Made by a program: the position numbers and the translations under genes. From NCBI GenBank assembly GCA_945865665.1, contig CAMBEE010000004.1:1-64000 (forward strand): a stretch of 64,000 nucleotides of DNA, written 5' to 3'. The notes beneath the pieces were generated by a model, which was not told the origin of the DNA, made no database searches, and was given only the letters and a program-made list of their open reading frames with translations. Numbering within the stretch: the first letter of the stretch is position 1; each line of letters starts with the position of its first letter. Positions 1 through 11,365 of the stretch are shown here, one piece after another. The stretch is from an uncultured Clostridium sp. GTDB taxonomy: Bacteria > Bacillota > Clostridia > TANB77 > CAG-508.

Positions 1-60
1 TTAGATTTTCTTTTTAAACGTAATGAACAGGATACAATATCAAATATATATAACCATTAA
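1..60 (+). CDS. C-terminal end of an unidentified protein (partial)
   Basis: The first 19 codons of the window are open in frame 1 and end in TAA at 58-60. The residues are mixed charged and hydrophobic (LDFLFKRNEQD...), as in the tail of an ordinary protein. Too little is present to name a family. It could also be a chance open frame. Confidence 0.3.
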   Translation, partial: LDFLFKRNEQDTISNIYNH

Positions 61-143
61 GAGGGCAACTTGCATACAAAATTTTTTAGAGTTGTGAATT
101 GTAATAATAGAAGAGAAACGTTACATAAACATTTCTAAAAACC

Positions 144-172
144 TTGCAAAAAGCGACAAAATATAATAAAAT
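144..172 (+). promoter_or_regulatory. Candidate sigma-A promoter for miaB
   Basis: TTGCAA (144-149) and TAAAAT (167-172) are separated by 17 bases and lie about 67 bases before the miaB start. The background is very AT-rich, so chance matches are common. An alternative -10, TATAAT, overlaps but has poor spacing. Confidence 0.4.
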
Positions 173-238
173 ATAGAAAGTTAATAGAATAATGAAATTG
201 AATTAAAAATATAACTTAAGGAAGGAAAATAATAAAAA

Positions 239-1657
239 ATGAAAACAGAAAACGAAATAAATTTACAAAAAGAATACATAGAAAAGGTTAAAAAAATAAA
301 TGAAAATAAAAAACTAAAATATAGTATACTAACAATGGGATGTCAATTAAACGAAAATGACTCAGAAAAATTATGTGGAATGCTAGAAGAAATGGGTTAT
401 ACAAAAACAGAAAATCAAAAAGAAGCAGACCTAGCATTGTTTAACACATGTTGTGTAAGAGAAAACGCAGAAGATAAATTATTTGGAAAATTAGGAGAAC
501 TTAAAAAAATAAAAGAAGAGCGTGGAACAATTATAGCAATTGGTGGATGCATGATGCAAGAAAAACACATTACAGACAAAATAAAAGAAAGCTATCCATA
601 TACAGACATAATATTTGGAACACACACGCTTCACAAATTTCCGCAAGATTTATATGAAGTTATAGAAAACAAAACAAAACTAGAAGATATATTAGACATA
701 GATGGAAAAGTATATGAAGGATTACCAATAAAAAGAGATAGTAACATAAAAGCATCTGTAACAATAATGAATGGATGTAACAACTTTTGTAGCTATTGTA
801 TAGTTCCATATGTACGTGGAAGAGAAAGAAGTAGAGAACCTAGAGCAATAATTGAAGAAGTAAGGGAACTTGCAAAACAAGGATATAAAGAAATTACACT
901 TTTAGGTCAAAATGTAAATTCATATTTACGAGTAGAAAAAGAAAAAAACATAGAATTTGAAAAATATGAAGGAGTAAATTCATTTGCAACATTACTAAGA
1001 GCAGTAAACAAAATAGATGGAATAGAAAGAATAAGATTTGTATCACCACACCCAAAGGACTTTACAGATGATGTTATAAAAGCAATTGCAGAATGTGACA
1101 AAGTATGTAAATTAGTACATTTACCACTACAATCTGGAAATACAAAAGTATTAAAAGAAATGAATCGAAAGTATACTAAGGAACAATATTTAAATTTGGT
1201 AGAAAAAATGAAAGCAGAAATTCCAAACTTAACGCTATCAACAGATATAATTGTAGGTTTCCCAGGTGAGACTGATGAAGAATTTGAAGATACATTAGAC
1301 GTAGTAGAAAAAGTAAAATTTGAGCAAGTTTATATGTTTATTTATTCAAGAAGAGTTGGGACACCAGGTAATAGAATGGAAAATCAAGTTCCAGAAGAAC
1401 AAAAACATGTGAGATTTGATAAATTAAAAGCTTTAGTTGAAAGTCAAATTGCAGAAAATAATAAAAAATATGTTGGAACTACACAAAAAGTTTTAGTTGA
1501 AGGTACTAGCAAAAATAATGCTGATATGCTTACTGGTAGAACAGATAGCAATAAAGTTGTTATTTTTGAAGGTGATAAAAAATTGATTGGAAATATGGTA
1601 GAACTTAAAATAGTTTCTGAACATATGTGGTATTTGAAAGGTGAGATAAATGGTTAA
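239..1657 (+). CDS. miaB: tRNA-2-methylthio-N6-dimethylallyladenosine synthase MiaB
   Basis: Radical-SAM methylthiotransferase that adds the 2-methylthio group to i6A37 of tRNAs reading UNN codons. The 472 residues are full length. The N-terminal UPF0004 domain carries the three cysteines of the auxiliary cluster (MGCQLNENDSEK, NTCCVREN, GGCMMQE). The radical-SAM CxxxCxxC motif is GCNNFCSYCIVPYVRGRERS near residue 180, and a C-terminal TRAM-like domain follows. An AAGGAAGG site lies about 14 bases before the ATG. The next gene overlaps the 3' end by 8 bases, so the two are probably cotranscribed. Codon choice shifts from A/C-ending at the start to G/T-ending at the end. Confidence 0.97.
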   Translation: MKTENEINLQKEYIEKVKKINENKKLKYSILTMGCQLNENDSEKLCGMLEEMGYTKTENQKEADLALFNTCCVRENAEDKLFGKLGELKKIKEERGTIIAIGGCMMQEKHITDKIKESYPYTDIIFGTHTLHKFPQDLYEVIENKTKLEDILDIDGKVYEGLPIKRDSNIKASVTIMNGCNNFCSYCIVPYVRGRERSREPRAIIEEVRELAKQGYKEITLLGQNVNSYLRVEKEKNIEFEKYEGVNSFATLLRAVNKIDGIERIRFVSPHPKDFTDDVIKAIAECDKVCKLVHLPLQSGNTKVLKEMNRKYTKEQYLNLVEKMKAEIPNLTLSTDIIVGFPGETDEEFEDTLDVVEKVKFEQVYMFIYSRRVGTPGNRMENQVPEEQKHVRFDKLKALVESQIAENNKKYVGTTQKVLVEGTSKNNADMLTGRTDSNKVVIFEGDKKLIGNMVELKIVSEHMWYLKGEING

Positions 1658-2435
1658 TGAAAATTCTAAATATTATAAAAATGGAATAAATAAAAATACA
1701 TATGATATGTTATTTCCAGATTTTTATAATATAAAAAAAGAAGAGATAGCAGACGAAGAAACAAGTTTGATAATAGAATTAATTGATGTATATACATTAA
1801 CAGAGCAAAAGAAACTGTTTATAGATCTAGTAAAAAAGACATTTGATGAACAATATGGTATAAATTATTCGAATATTAAATATAACAAAGAAACAAAACA
1901 ATATGAATATGAAATAAAAGAAAAAATATATACATTCAATGAATTATCTGATATGACTGATATTGAAGAATTAAAAAAAGAGCTTAAAACTGATAAAAGG
2001 TATCACAAATGCCACACAAGAACTCTTGGATTAGCTTTTGGAATACCTGAATCAAATATAGTTACAGGATATGAAGTGATAGAAAATGCAAAAGTTTTAC
2101 ATTCTGTATTAGAGTATAAATATAAAAATAAATTTTATATAATAGATTATACAAAAAACATAATAATGCCAAAAGAACAATATATAGAATTGACAAAATT
2201 TAAAGAGATTGAACGTATTTCTGATTTAGAATATATAGAGGATTTAGGAAAAATTTGTAATTTCCCATATTTAACTGATAAGGTATATGTAACATTCAAA
2301 AAAGAGTTAATAAGAGAACTTGAATGTAAGGGATTATTTGTAGATGATGAAATATCAAAAAAGGAAATACAGGAATTAAAAGAAGAAAAAATGAGACAAA
2401 TAGAAAATTATAAGGAATTAAATGAAGAAAGATAA
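1650..2435 (+). CDS. Hypothetical protein, possible transglutaminase-like fold
   Basis: A soluble protein of 261 residues overlapping miaB by 8 bases. No family is recognised with certainty. The middle contains KCHTRTLGLAFGIPES, then VLHSVLEYKY, then KFYIIDYTKN. This places Cys121, His151 and Asp166 in the order and approximate spacing of a transglutaminase-like Cys-His-Asp triad, with the Cys at the start of a helix and His and Asp on neighbouring strands. The C-terminus (about 225-261) is a charged helix rich in Lys and Glu. There is no signal peptide, so it probably acts in the cytoplasm. The triad is inferred from pattern only. Confidence 0.6.
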   Translation: MVNENSKYYKNGINKNTYDMLFPDFYNIKKEEIADEETSLIIELIDVYTLTEQKKLFIDLVKKTFDEQYGINYSNIKYNKETKQYEYEIKEKIYTFNELSDMTDIEELKKELKTDKRYHKCHTRTLGLAFGIPESNIVTGYEVIENAKVLHSVLEYKYKNKFYIIDYTKNIIMPKEQYIELTKFKEIERISDLEYIEDLGKICNFPYLTDKVYVTFKKELIRELECKGLFVDDEISKKEIQELKEEKMRQIENYKELNEER

Positions 2436-2506
2436 TTTTGCCAAATCAAAAAGATTAAATTATGATAAAATTAATTTAAAAGTTTTAAAAAATATAGGGG
2501 GTTTGT

Positions 2507-2923
2507 ATGAATAATGAAAACAATTTAGAAGATAAAATTATAGAAGAAGAAATTTACAAAAACAATAATGAATTTTTGGTACTACAAATATGTGAAATAT
2601 TAAAGGAAAACAATATTCCGTTTATAAGGAAAGATGAAGGTATGGGAGACTATTTGAATAAAGTATGGGGAAGCAATACTGGAACGAAGAGAATATATGT
2701 TGATAGAAAAGATTATGAAAAAGCAAAAGAATTATTAGAAAATTTTAATGGAACTATTGAAGAGAACTGTGAGTATATACCGGAAGAATTAAAAGAAAGT
2801 GAAGAAGAGAGATTGGAAAATATGAAAGAAATTAACAAATTTAATAGAATGAAAAGAATTTTATTTGTTTGGTTACCTCTTACTATGGCTTTAATATTAA
2901 TTATAGGAATAATAGTGGCGTAA
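2507..2923 (+). CDS. DUF2007-like small protein with C-terminal membrane anchor
   Basis: 138 residues preceded by AGGGGG about 8 bases before the ATG. Residues about 25-85 (VLQICEILKENNIPF... KRIYVDRKDYEKAKELLEN) resemble the DUF2007 putative signal-transducing fold: a ferredoxin-like beta-alpha-beta unit ending in a helix that typically reads AKELL. The last 22 residues are one hydrophobic segment (LFVWLPLTMALILIIG), so the domain would be tethered with its N-terminus in the cytoplasm. The ligand and role of the family are unknown. The family match is by eye. Confidence 0.6.
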   Translation: MNNENNLEDKIIEEEIYKNNNEFLVLQICEILKENNIPFIRKDEGMGDYLNKVWGSNTGTKRIYVDRKDYEKAKELLENFNGTIEENCEYIPEELKESEEERLENMKEINKFNRMKRILFVWLPLTMALILIIGIIVA

Positions 2924-2980
2924 AAACGATATAAGAAAAAATAAATAATAATCAATAAGAAAGAAAATGAAGAAAGATAA

Positions 2981-3008
2981 TGTCAAAAAGGGGGTGCCCT
3001 TTTTGACA
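2981..3008. repeat. REP-like palindrome, TGTCAA type, in the mutS leader
   Basis: Perfect inverted repeat: arms TGTCAAAAAGGG (2981-2992) and CCCTTTTTGACA (2997-3008) with a GGTG loop. It matches the two palindromes at 58357-58422 in its TGTCAA...TTGACA ends and G-rich/C-rich centre. It lies 27 bases before the mutS ATG chosen here and would form a hairpin in the 5' leader. Confidence 0.7.
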
Positions 3009-3035
3009 GAAAAAATAAGAAAGGGAGTAATAAAT

Positions 3036-5642
3036 ATGGCAGAATTTTCACCAATGATGCAAAGATATCTTGAAACAAAAGAACAATACAAAGACTGCAT
3101 CCTATTTTATAGACTAGGAGACTTTTATGAAATGTTTTTTGACGATGCAGTAACAGCTTCAAGAGAACTAGAATTAACGTTAACAGGAAAAGACTGTGGA
3201 CAAGAAGAAAGAGCACCAATGTGCGGTATTCCACATCATGCAGCAGAAATATACATATCAAGATTGATTGCAAAAGGCTACAAAGTTGCAATATGCGAAC
3301 AATTAGAAGACCCAAAAACTGCAAAAGGAATAGTAAAAAGAGGTGTTATAAGAGTAGTAACACCAGGTACTGTAGTTGATAGTAATATGCTAGAAGAAAG
3401 AAAAAATAACTTCATAATGTCAATTTTTAAATCTGGAATTTACTTTGGAATTAGTGTATGCGATATTTCAACAGGTGAATTTTATTCTGCAGAAATAAAG
3501 GACAACCAAAACTTCCCATTAGTTCTAGACGAAATTGCAAGATATATGCCATCAGAACTTGTAATAAATAGTATGATGTCAGACTGCCAAGAAGAAATGG
3601 ACAAGATAAAAGAAAGATTTGACTCATATATTACAAGATTTAATGATAAATTTTTTACAGATGATGCAGAGAAAATAAGATATAGATTTAATTTTGTTGA
3701 TAGTAATCAAAAAGAAATAGCAAACATTGCAGATAAAACATTAGCAGTTTGTTCAATAAATGCTTTAATTGAATATATTGAACAAACTCAAATGACCACA
3801 CTTGACCACATCAATAAGATAACAGTTTACAATATTTCAAAATACATGTCACTTGATATCAATGCAAGAAGAAACCTTGAAATAACTGAAAAAATGAGAG
3901 ATAAATCTAAAAAGGGAACACTTTTATGGGTGCTTGATAAAACATCAACTTCAATGGGCGGAAGAGCTTTAAGAAGATGGCTAAATGACCCTCTTATAGA
4001 TACAACAGAAATTAATAGAAGACTAGAGTCTGTAAAAGAATTGAAAGATGATATTATTTTAAGAGGAGATGTTATAGAAAATCTTAAAAAAGTATATGAC
4101 ATTGAACGTCTTGCAGGTAAAATGGCTTATGGTAATGCAAATGCAAGGGATATGATAACATTAAAAAATTCATTATCAAAATTGCCGGATTTGAAAAAAG
4201 TGTTATCAAATGTAAATTCTCCTATGCTTAAAGATTTATATGAAAACTTAGATGAATTACAAGACATCTATGAACTTGTTGATAAATCAATAGTAGAAGA
4301 CCCACCAATGACAGTAAAAGATGGTGGAATTATCAAACTTGGATATAACGAAGAAATTGATAAGTTGAAGACTGCTACAACAGAGGGCAAAAATTGGATA
4401 ATTCAACTAGAAGCAGAAGAAAGAGAAAAAACAGGAATTAAAAATTTAAAAGTTGGATTTAACAAAGTATTTGGATATTTTATAGAAGTCACAAAATCAT
4501 ATTTAGATCAAGTTCCAGAAAGATTTGTTAGAAAACAAACATTAACAAATGCAGAAAGATTTATAACAGAAGACTTGAAAAACTTAGAAAATCAAATACT
4601 TGGAGCAGAAGAAAAAGTGGTAAACTTAGAATATAATGCTTTTGTACAAATAAGAGACGAAATTGCTAAAAATGTAAAAAGATTACAAAAATCAGCAAAT
4701 ATTGTATCAACATTAGATGTACTTACATCATTTGCAACAGTTGCAGAAGACTTGAATTATTGTATGCCAGAAGTAGACAATTCAGGAATTTTAGACATTA
4801 AAGGTGGAAGACATCCAGTAATAGATAAAATGCTTGGAACAGGTGTATTTGTTGAAAATGATACATATCTAGACAAGGAAGGAAACAGATTATCAATTAT
4901 AACAGGACCTAATATGGCTGGTAAATCAACATATATGAGACAGGTTGCATTAATTACATTAATGGCACAAGTAGGCTCATTTGTGCCAGCTTCAGAAGCA
5001 CACATAGGCGTTGTAGATAAAATATTTACAAGGGTTGGAGCATCAGACGACTTGAGTATGGGACAAAGTACATTTATGGTAGAGATGATGGAAGTTGCAA
5101 CAATTCTTAAAGAAGCAACAGCAAACAGTTTAGTAATATTAGACGAAATAGGAAGGGGAACATCAACATATGACGGACTTTCAATTGCTTGGGCTGTTGC
5201 AGAATACATTGCAGATAAAGAAAAATGTGGAGCAAAAACATTATTTGCGACACATTACCATGAATTAACGGAATTAGAAGAAAAACTTGAAGGCGTAAAA
5301 AATTACAACATTGCAGTTAAAGAAAAAGGAGAAGATATTATCTTTTTAAGAAAAATTGTACCAGGTGGAACAGACGAAAGTTATGGAATCCATGTTGCAC
5401 GTTTAGCAGGTGTGCCAAAGGCTGTAACACAAAAGGCTGATGAAATTTTAAGAGGTTTAGAAAAAAAGAATATCTTAACTGGTAAAAAACAGGAAAGTAA
5501 GAAGGCTGTTGAGGGACAATTTGATATGTTTAATTATAAGTTGGCAGAAATTGCTCACGAGATAGATAAGGTTAATTTGAATGAGTTGACACCAATTGAT
5601 GCTTTGAATACTTTGGTTAGAATAAAAGAAAAAATGAAATAA
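3036..5642 (+). CDS. mutS: DNA mismatch repair protein MutS
   Basis: Recognises mismatches and small loops and starts repair. The 868 residues contain the mismatch-contacting F-x-E motif (LGDFYEMFFDDA, about residue 34), the connector, core and clamp domains, and the ABC-type ATPase with Walker A (GPNMAGKST), the DD-L-S-MGQST signature and Walker B (VILDEIGRGTSTYDG). The C-terminal helix-turn-helix tail is present. An upstream in-frame ATG at 2967 would add 23 residues translated through a palindrome. The ATG at 3036 gives the standard MAEFSPMMQRYLE start and has AAGGGAG about 8 bases before it. mutL does not follow; a convergent dapA does. Confidence 0.97.
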   Translation: MAEFSPMMQRYLETKEQYKDCILFYRLGDFYEMFFDDAVTASRELELTLTGKDCGQEERAPMCGIPHHAAEIYISRLIAKGYKVAICEQLEDPKTAKGIVKRGVIRVVTPGTVVDSNMLEERKNNFIMSIFKSGIYFGISVCDISTGEFYSAEIKDNQNFPLVLDEIARYMPSELVINSMMSDCQEEMDKIKERFDSYITRFNDKFFTDDAEKIRYRFNFVDSNQKEIANIADKTLAVCSINALIEYIEQTQMTTLDHINKITVYNISKYMSLDINARRNLEITEKMRDKSKKGTLLWVLDKTSTSMGGRALRRWLNDPLIDTTEINRRLESVKELKDDIILRGDVIENLKKVYDIERLAGKMAYGNANARDMITLKNSLSKLPDLKKVLSNVNSPMLKDLYENLDELQDIYELVDKSIVEDPPMTVKDGGIIKLGYNEEIDKLKTATTEGKNWIIQLEAEEREKTGIKNLKVGFNKVFGYFIEVTKSYLDQVPERFVRKQTLTNAERFITEDLKNLENQILGAEEKVVNLEYNAFVQIRDEIAKNVKRLQKSANIVSTLDVLTSFATVAEDLNYCMPEVDNSGILDIKGGRHPVIDKMLGTGVFVENDTYLDKEGNRLSIITGPNMAGKSTYMRQVALITLMAQVGSFVPASEAHIGVVDKIFTRVGASDDLSMGQSTFMVEMMEVATILKEATANSLVILDEIGRGTSTYDGLSIAWAVAEYIADKEKCGAKTLFATHYHELTELEEKLEGVKNYNIAVKEKGEDIIFLRKIVPGGTDESYGIHVARLAGVPKAVTQKADEILRGLEKKNILTGKKQESKKAVEGQFDMFNYKLAEIAHEIDKVNLNELTPIDALNTLVRIKEKMK

Positions 5643-5646
5643 AAAT

Positions 5647-5729
5647 AGGGATTGGGGGACGGGTCTCCAATCCCTAATTTTATCATATTTAATATAAAAA
5701 AGGGATTGGAGACCCGTCCCCCAATCCCT
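5647..5729. repeat. REP-type paired palindrome (GGGATTGGGGGACGGGTCT class)
   Basis: Two 29-base arms, 5647-5675 and 5701-5729, are exact reverse complements separated by 25 AT-rich bases. Each arm begins with AGGGATTGGGGGACGGGTCT or ends with its complement, and is itself internally palindromic (AGGGATTGG...CCAATCCCT). It sits between the convergent mutS and dapA and could also end transcription from both sides. Related copies are at 36036-36101 and 46915-47069, with a degenerate half copy at 33472. Confidence 0.85.
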
Positions 5730-5733
5730 AATT

Positions 5734-6577
5734 TTATTTCAAAGGCAGTCTAGTACTGCCAAACTCAAAGCCCATTTTATTCAAAGCGGATTTAACAGGA
5801 ATAGGATTAACTTTAGCAAACAAATCATTTATCAAAGGAATACTTTCTAATTGCATATTTTTAGCCACTTCAAGATTACCATTTAGAAAATTCCAAACCA
5901 TATCATGTGTAAATTTAGGTTTAATATTTGATAAAACAGAAATAACACCAAATCCACCCAAAGAACAAATAGGAATTGCTTGGTCATCATTACCAGAATA
6001 AATATGCAAATTATCCCCACACAAATGAGCAATTTCTGCAACTTGCGAAATATTTCCGGCTTGCTTCTTTTATAGCAACAATATTATCAATTTTTGATAG
6101 TTCTAAACAGGTTTCTGGTTCAATGTTCATTCCAGTTCTACTAGGAACATTATATAAAACAATAGGAGTATTAATATTTTCAGCAATGGTTTTATAGTGT
6201 GCAATTAACCCTTTTTGAGTCGTTTTATTATAATATGGAGTAACAACTAAAACACCATCAACACCTAAAGATTCAGCGATTTTTGACATCTCAATTGCTT
6301 CTTTGGTGTTATTTGAACCAGTTCCAGCAATTATAGGTATTTTTCGTGTAGAAGTTTTATTTTTATGTGCAATTTCGACAGCACATTTTATAACATCAAT
6401 TTTTTCTTCTTTTGTCATTGTGGCACTTTCACCAGTTGTACCACAAACAATTAATGCGTCAATATCATTATTAATTTGAAATTGTAAAAATTTTTCAAAC
6501 TCCTTTAAATTTACGCCATCATTAGTAAATGGAGTTGGAACCGCGGAACCAGCACCTTTAAACAAAATTTTTTTCAT
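5734..6577 (-). pseudogene. dapA: 4-hydroxy-tetrahydrodipicolinate synthase DapA, interrupted by a +1 frameshift
   Basis: Condenses pyruvate with aspartate semialdehyde on the lysine/diaminopimelate pathway, needed for peptidoglycan. The first 170 or so codons read GTTGESATMTKEEK, VTPYYNK, NVPSRTGMN and the Schiff-base lysine in IVAIKEAS. The frame then breaks. Removing one C/G near 6057-6059 restores ASGNISQVAEIAHLCGDN and the rest of the protein to a normal end (GFEFGSTRLPLK). The span is 844 bases, which is 281 codons plus one. Every catalytic residue I can check is present, so this is either a very recent mutation or a sequence error. It has its own ribosome binding site and no operon partner. 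Confidence 0.9.
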
Positions 6578-6764
6578 AAAATCATTTTCCTTTCATTTAT
6601 TACAGTTAAGCAAAATATTTTAAATAATATTTTTACTAAATTGCAATTTTATAAAAATTATATTTTATGCAACATTTAATATGCTACAAAAAATAAAGTA
6701 TGATATAATATATTTCGTAAAAATAAAAAATTGCATAAAAATTTACAGAAACATGAGATTTTAA

Positions 6765-6793
6765 TTGAATTTTTAACCCCAATATGGTATAAT
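6765..6793 (+). promoter_or_regulatory. Strong sigma-A promoter for trpS
   Basis: TTGAAT (6765-6770), 17 bases, then TATAAT (6788-6793), preceded by TG at 6785-6786 to give an extended -10. It is about 75 bases before trpS. I looked for a T-box (AGGGTGGNACCGCG-like) in this 290-base gap and found none. Confidence 0.75.
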
Positions 6794-6867
6794 TTCTACA
6801 TAAATGCCTAGATTTGGCAGACAGAAAATTTGAATGATGATGAACGAATGAAGGGATGAAAATAAAG

Positions 6868-7875
6868 ATGGAAAAAAAGAGAGTATTAACAGGAGACAGA
6901 CCAACGGGAAAATTACACATAGGACATTATTTTGGATCACTAAAAACAAGAGTAGAAATGCAAGATAATCCAGAATATGATCCATTTATATTAATAGCAG
7001 ATGTACAAGCACTTACAGATAATTTTAATAATCCAGAAAAAGTTAGAAAAAATGTAAGAGAAGTTGCAATGGATTACTTATCAGTAGGAATAGATCCTAA
7101 AAAAACAACAATTTATATACAGTCAATGATACCAGAAACAGCAGAATTAACAGTATTCTACTCAAATTTGGTTACAATTGCTAGACTAGAAAGAAACCCA
7201 ACAGTAAAAACAGAAATAGCACAAAAAAGAGACATCTTTGGGGAAAGTGTAACATATGGCTTTTTAGGGTATCCAGTAAGCCAAGCTGCAGATATAACAA
7301 CATTTGAAGGTGAACTAGTACCAGTTGGAGAAGACCAATTACCACTAATAGAACAATGTAGAGAAATAGTTAGAAAATTCAACAGTATATATGGTGAAGG
7401 AGTTTTAAAAGAACCAAAGGCAGTACTATCAAACTCAAAAAGAATAAAAGGACTAGACGGTAACGAAAAAATGGGTAAATCATTAGGAAATGCAATTTAC
7501 TTATCAGATAGTGAAGAAGAAATAACTAAAAAAGTTATGAGTGCAGTAACAGACCCAGCAAGAATAAAAAAAGACGATCCAGGAAATCCTGATATATGTA
7601 TGGTTGCATATTATCACAATTTATTTACACCAATAGAAGATGTAAAAACAGTATGTGAAGAATGCAAAGCCGGAAAACGTGGTTGTGTTGCTTGTAAAAA
7701 ACAACTAGCTAAAAATATAATTGAAGAGTTAAGACCAATTAGAGAAAAAAGAGCATATTATGAAGCACATCCAGAAGAAGTTGATAAAATTCTAATGGAG
7801 GGTACAGAAAAAGCAAGAGCTGTAGCAAAAGAAACAATGAAAAAAGTAAAAAAAGCAATGATGCTAGATTACTAA
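6868..7875 (+). CDS. trpS: Tryptophanyl-tRNA synthetase
   Basis: Class I synthetase charging tRNA-Trp; 335 residues from this start. The HIGH motif is LHIGHYFGS near residue 18 and the KMSKS loop is EKMGKSLGNA near residue 200. A C-terminal insert CEECKAGKRGCVACKK has four cysteines; such an insert occurs in some bacterial TrpS. An in-frame ATG at 6856 overlaps the ribosome binding site AAGGG (6851-6855), so the ATG at 6868 is preferred. It is preceded by a strong promoter and followed after 21 bases by a small membrane protein gene. Confidence 0.96.
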   Translation: MEKKRVLTGDRPTGKLHIGHYFGSLKTRVEMQDNPEYDPFILIADVQALTDNFNNPEKVRKNVREVAMDYLSVGIDPKKTTIYIQSMIPETAELTVFYSNLVTIARLERNPTVKTEIAQKRDIFGESVTYGFLGYPVSQAADITTFEGELVPVGEDQLPLIEQCREIVRKFNSIYGEGVLKEPKAVLSNSKRIKGLDGNEKMGKSLGNAIYLSDSEEEITKKVMSAVTDPARIKKDDPGNPDICMVAYYHNLFTPIEDVKTVCEECKAGKRGCVACKKQLAKNIIEELRPIREKRAYYEAHPEEVDKILMEGTEKARAVAKETMKKVKKAMMLDY

Positions 7876-7896
7876 AATTAAAGGGGGAATAAACAT

Positions 7897-9599
<1,703 letters not shown>

Positions 9600-9602
9600 A
9601 AA

Positions 9603-9733
9603 TTTCGACCAATGGGGACGTTGTTAAATTGGTTGAAAAAATATTAAATAGAAACAATTATTATAATGAAAAATTATAAAATATAAAAATATAGAAATTT
9701 CAACCAATTTAACAACGTCCCCATTGGTCGAAA
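9603..9733. repeat. REP-type paired palindrome (CCAATGGGGACGTTGTTAAATTGG class)
   Basis: Two exact 36-base inverted arms, 9603-9638 and 9698-9733, flank 59 AT-rich bases. Each arm is also a shorter palindrome (TTCGACCAAT...ATTGGTTGAA) around GGGGACGTTGTT. The right arm ends five bases before the lysS ribosome binding site. A near-identical element lies at 44000-44101 before another gene. Confidence 0.85.
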
Positions 9734-9750
9734 AGTTAGGAGAAAGTAAA

Positions 9751-11259
9751 ATGAGCGAAAATAAGAATAACAATAATAACGAAGTAGAAGAATTAGATAT
9801 AAACCATCTAATGCAAATAAGAAGAGACAAATTAAAGGAATTACAAGAAGAAGGAAAAGACCCATTTGAAATAACAAAATTTAATAGAACAAATTCAGCA
9901 GGAGAAATAAAAGCAAATTACGAACAATTTGAACAAAAAGATGTAACAGTTGCTGGTAGAATAATTGCAAAAAGAATAATGGGAAAAGCATCATTCTGTA
10001 CAATACAAGACAGTGATGAAAAAATCCAAAGTTATGTAAGTATAAATGATTTAGGAGAAGAAAGCTATAAAGCATTTAAAACATATGATATTGGTGATAT
10101 CATTGGAATTACAGGTTTTGTATTTAAAACAAGAACTGAAGAAATTTCTGTACATGCAAAAGAAGTAACATTACTTTCAAAATCATTAAGACCATTACCA
10201 GAAAAATTCCATGGATTAAAAGATCCAGATTTGAGATATAGACAAAGATATGTTGATTTAATAATGAATCCAGAAGTAAAGAAAACTTTTGAAATGAGAA
10301 GTAAAATAATTAGCAATGTTAGAAGTATATTAGAAGAAGAAGGATTTTTGGAAGTTGAAACACCCGTATTAAATACAATTTCAGGTGGGGCAACGGCAAG
10401 ACCATTTATAACACATCACAATGCATTAGATATAAGCATGTACTTAAGAATTGCACTAGAATTAAACTTAAAGAGATTAATAGTAGGTGGATTTGATAAA
10501 GTATATGAAATAGGAAGAGTATTTAGAAATGAAGGTATGGACATTAGACATAATCCAGAATTTACAATGCTTGAATTATATGCATCATATCAAGACTTCC
10601 ATGACATGATGGATATAACAGAAAAAATATTTTCACAAACTGCACAAAAAGTTTTAGGAACAACAAAAATAACATATCAAGGTCAAGAAATTGATTTAAC
10701 ACCAGGATGGAAAAGAATTACTATGATAGATAGTATTAAAGAGGCTTGCGGAGTTGACTTTAATGAAATAACAACAGACGAAGAAGCAGTTGCATTAGCA
10801 AAAGAAAGAGGAATAGAAATACCAGACCCAACAAAAGAAACAAGAGGAGATGTAATTAGCTTATTCTTTGACGAATATGTAGAAAAAACATTAATACAAC
10901 CAACATTTATATATGAATATCCAGTAGAAATTTCACCACTTGCTAAAAAATGTCCAAATAACAAAAAAATGACAGAAAGATTTGAAGTATTTATTGGTGG
11001 TAGAGAATATGGAAATGCATTCTCAGAATTAAATGATCCAATTGACCAATATGAAAGATTTAAAAAACAAGTTGAAGCAAAAGAAGCAGGGGATGAAGAA
11101 GCAGGTATGATGGATGAGGATTATATCAATGCACTAGAAATTGGTTTACCTCCAACAGGTGGACTAGGTATTGGAATTGATAGATTTGTAATGTTATTAA
11201 CAGATGCTGCATCAATTAGAGATGTATTACTATTTCCAACAATGAAACCTTTAAACTAA
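9751..11259 (+). CDS. lysS: Lysyl-tRNA synthetase, class II
   Basis: Charges tRNA-Lys; 502 residues. An N-terminal OB-fold anticodon domain ([19 protein letters not shown]) is followed by the class II core with motif 1 ([17 protein letters not shown]), motif 2 ([16 protein letters not shown]) and motif 3 ([14 protein letters not shown]). The ATG at 9751 has AGGAG nine bases before it and starts [15 protein letters not shown], a low-complexity head. An in-frame TTG upstream lies inside the REP element and is rejected. No T-box is seen. Confidence 0.97.
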   Translation: MSENKNNNNNEVEELDINHLMQIRRDKLKELQEEGKDPFEITKFNRTNSAGEIKANYEQFEQKDVTVAGRIIAKRIMGKASFCTIQDSDEKIQSYVSINDLGEESYKAFKTYDIGDIIGITGFVFKTRTEEISVHAKEVTLLSKSLRPLPEKFHGLKDPDLRYRQRYVDLIMNPEVKKTFEMRSKIISNVRSILEEEGFLEVETPVLNTISGGATARPFITHHNALDISMYLRIALELNLKRLIVGGFDKVYEIGRVFRNEGMDIRHNPEFTMLELYASYQDFHDMMDITEKIFSQTAQKVLGTTKITYQGQEIDLTPGWKRITMIDSIKEACGVDFNEITTDEEAVALAKERGIEIPDPTKETRGDVISLFFDEYVEKTLIQPTFIYEYPVEISPLAKKCPNNKKMTERFEVFIGGREYGNAFSELNDPIDQYERFKKQVEAKEAGDEEAGMMDEDYINALEIGLPPTGGLGIGIDRFVMLLTDAASIRDVLLFPTMKPLN

Positions 11260-11277
11260 AAGTTGGTATGTAAAAAA

Positions 11278-11361
11278 ATGCCACAGTCAACATATTTGAA
11301 AGGTATAGATAGTAGTTATATATATGAAGGCTATTTAGCATTTAAAACTGAAGAATTATAA
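11278..11361 (+). other. 27-codon open frame after lysS, possible gene remnant
   Basis: ATG at 11278 opens a 27-residue frame (MPQSTYLKGIDSSYIYEGYL...) ending in TAA just before the terminator hairpin at 11366. There is no good ribosome binding site. It could be a remnant of a longer gene or chance; nothing supports expression. Confidence 0.15.
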
Positions 11362-11365
11362 ATAA

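Noticed and set aside
2967..3035. Longer N-terminus for MutS from the ATG at 2967
   Set aside because: It would be translated through a perfect palindrome. The ATG at 3036 has its own ribosome binding site and gives the standard MutS start.
4757..5209. Minus-strand open frame opposite the mutS ATPase region
   Set aside because: Shadow of a strongly conserved gene; no ribosome binding site or recognisable domain.
5647..5729. CRISPR repeat
   Set aside because: The repeats are inverted pairs between genes, not direct repeats with regular spacers; no cas gene is present.
6578..6867. T-box riboswitch before trpS
   Set aside because: No AGGGTGG-type T-box sequence or antiterminator was found; only a strong promoter.
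9724..9750. LysS start at the TTG inside the REP element
   Set aside because: The ATG at 9751 has AGGAG at proper spacing and is typical in length.
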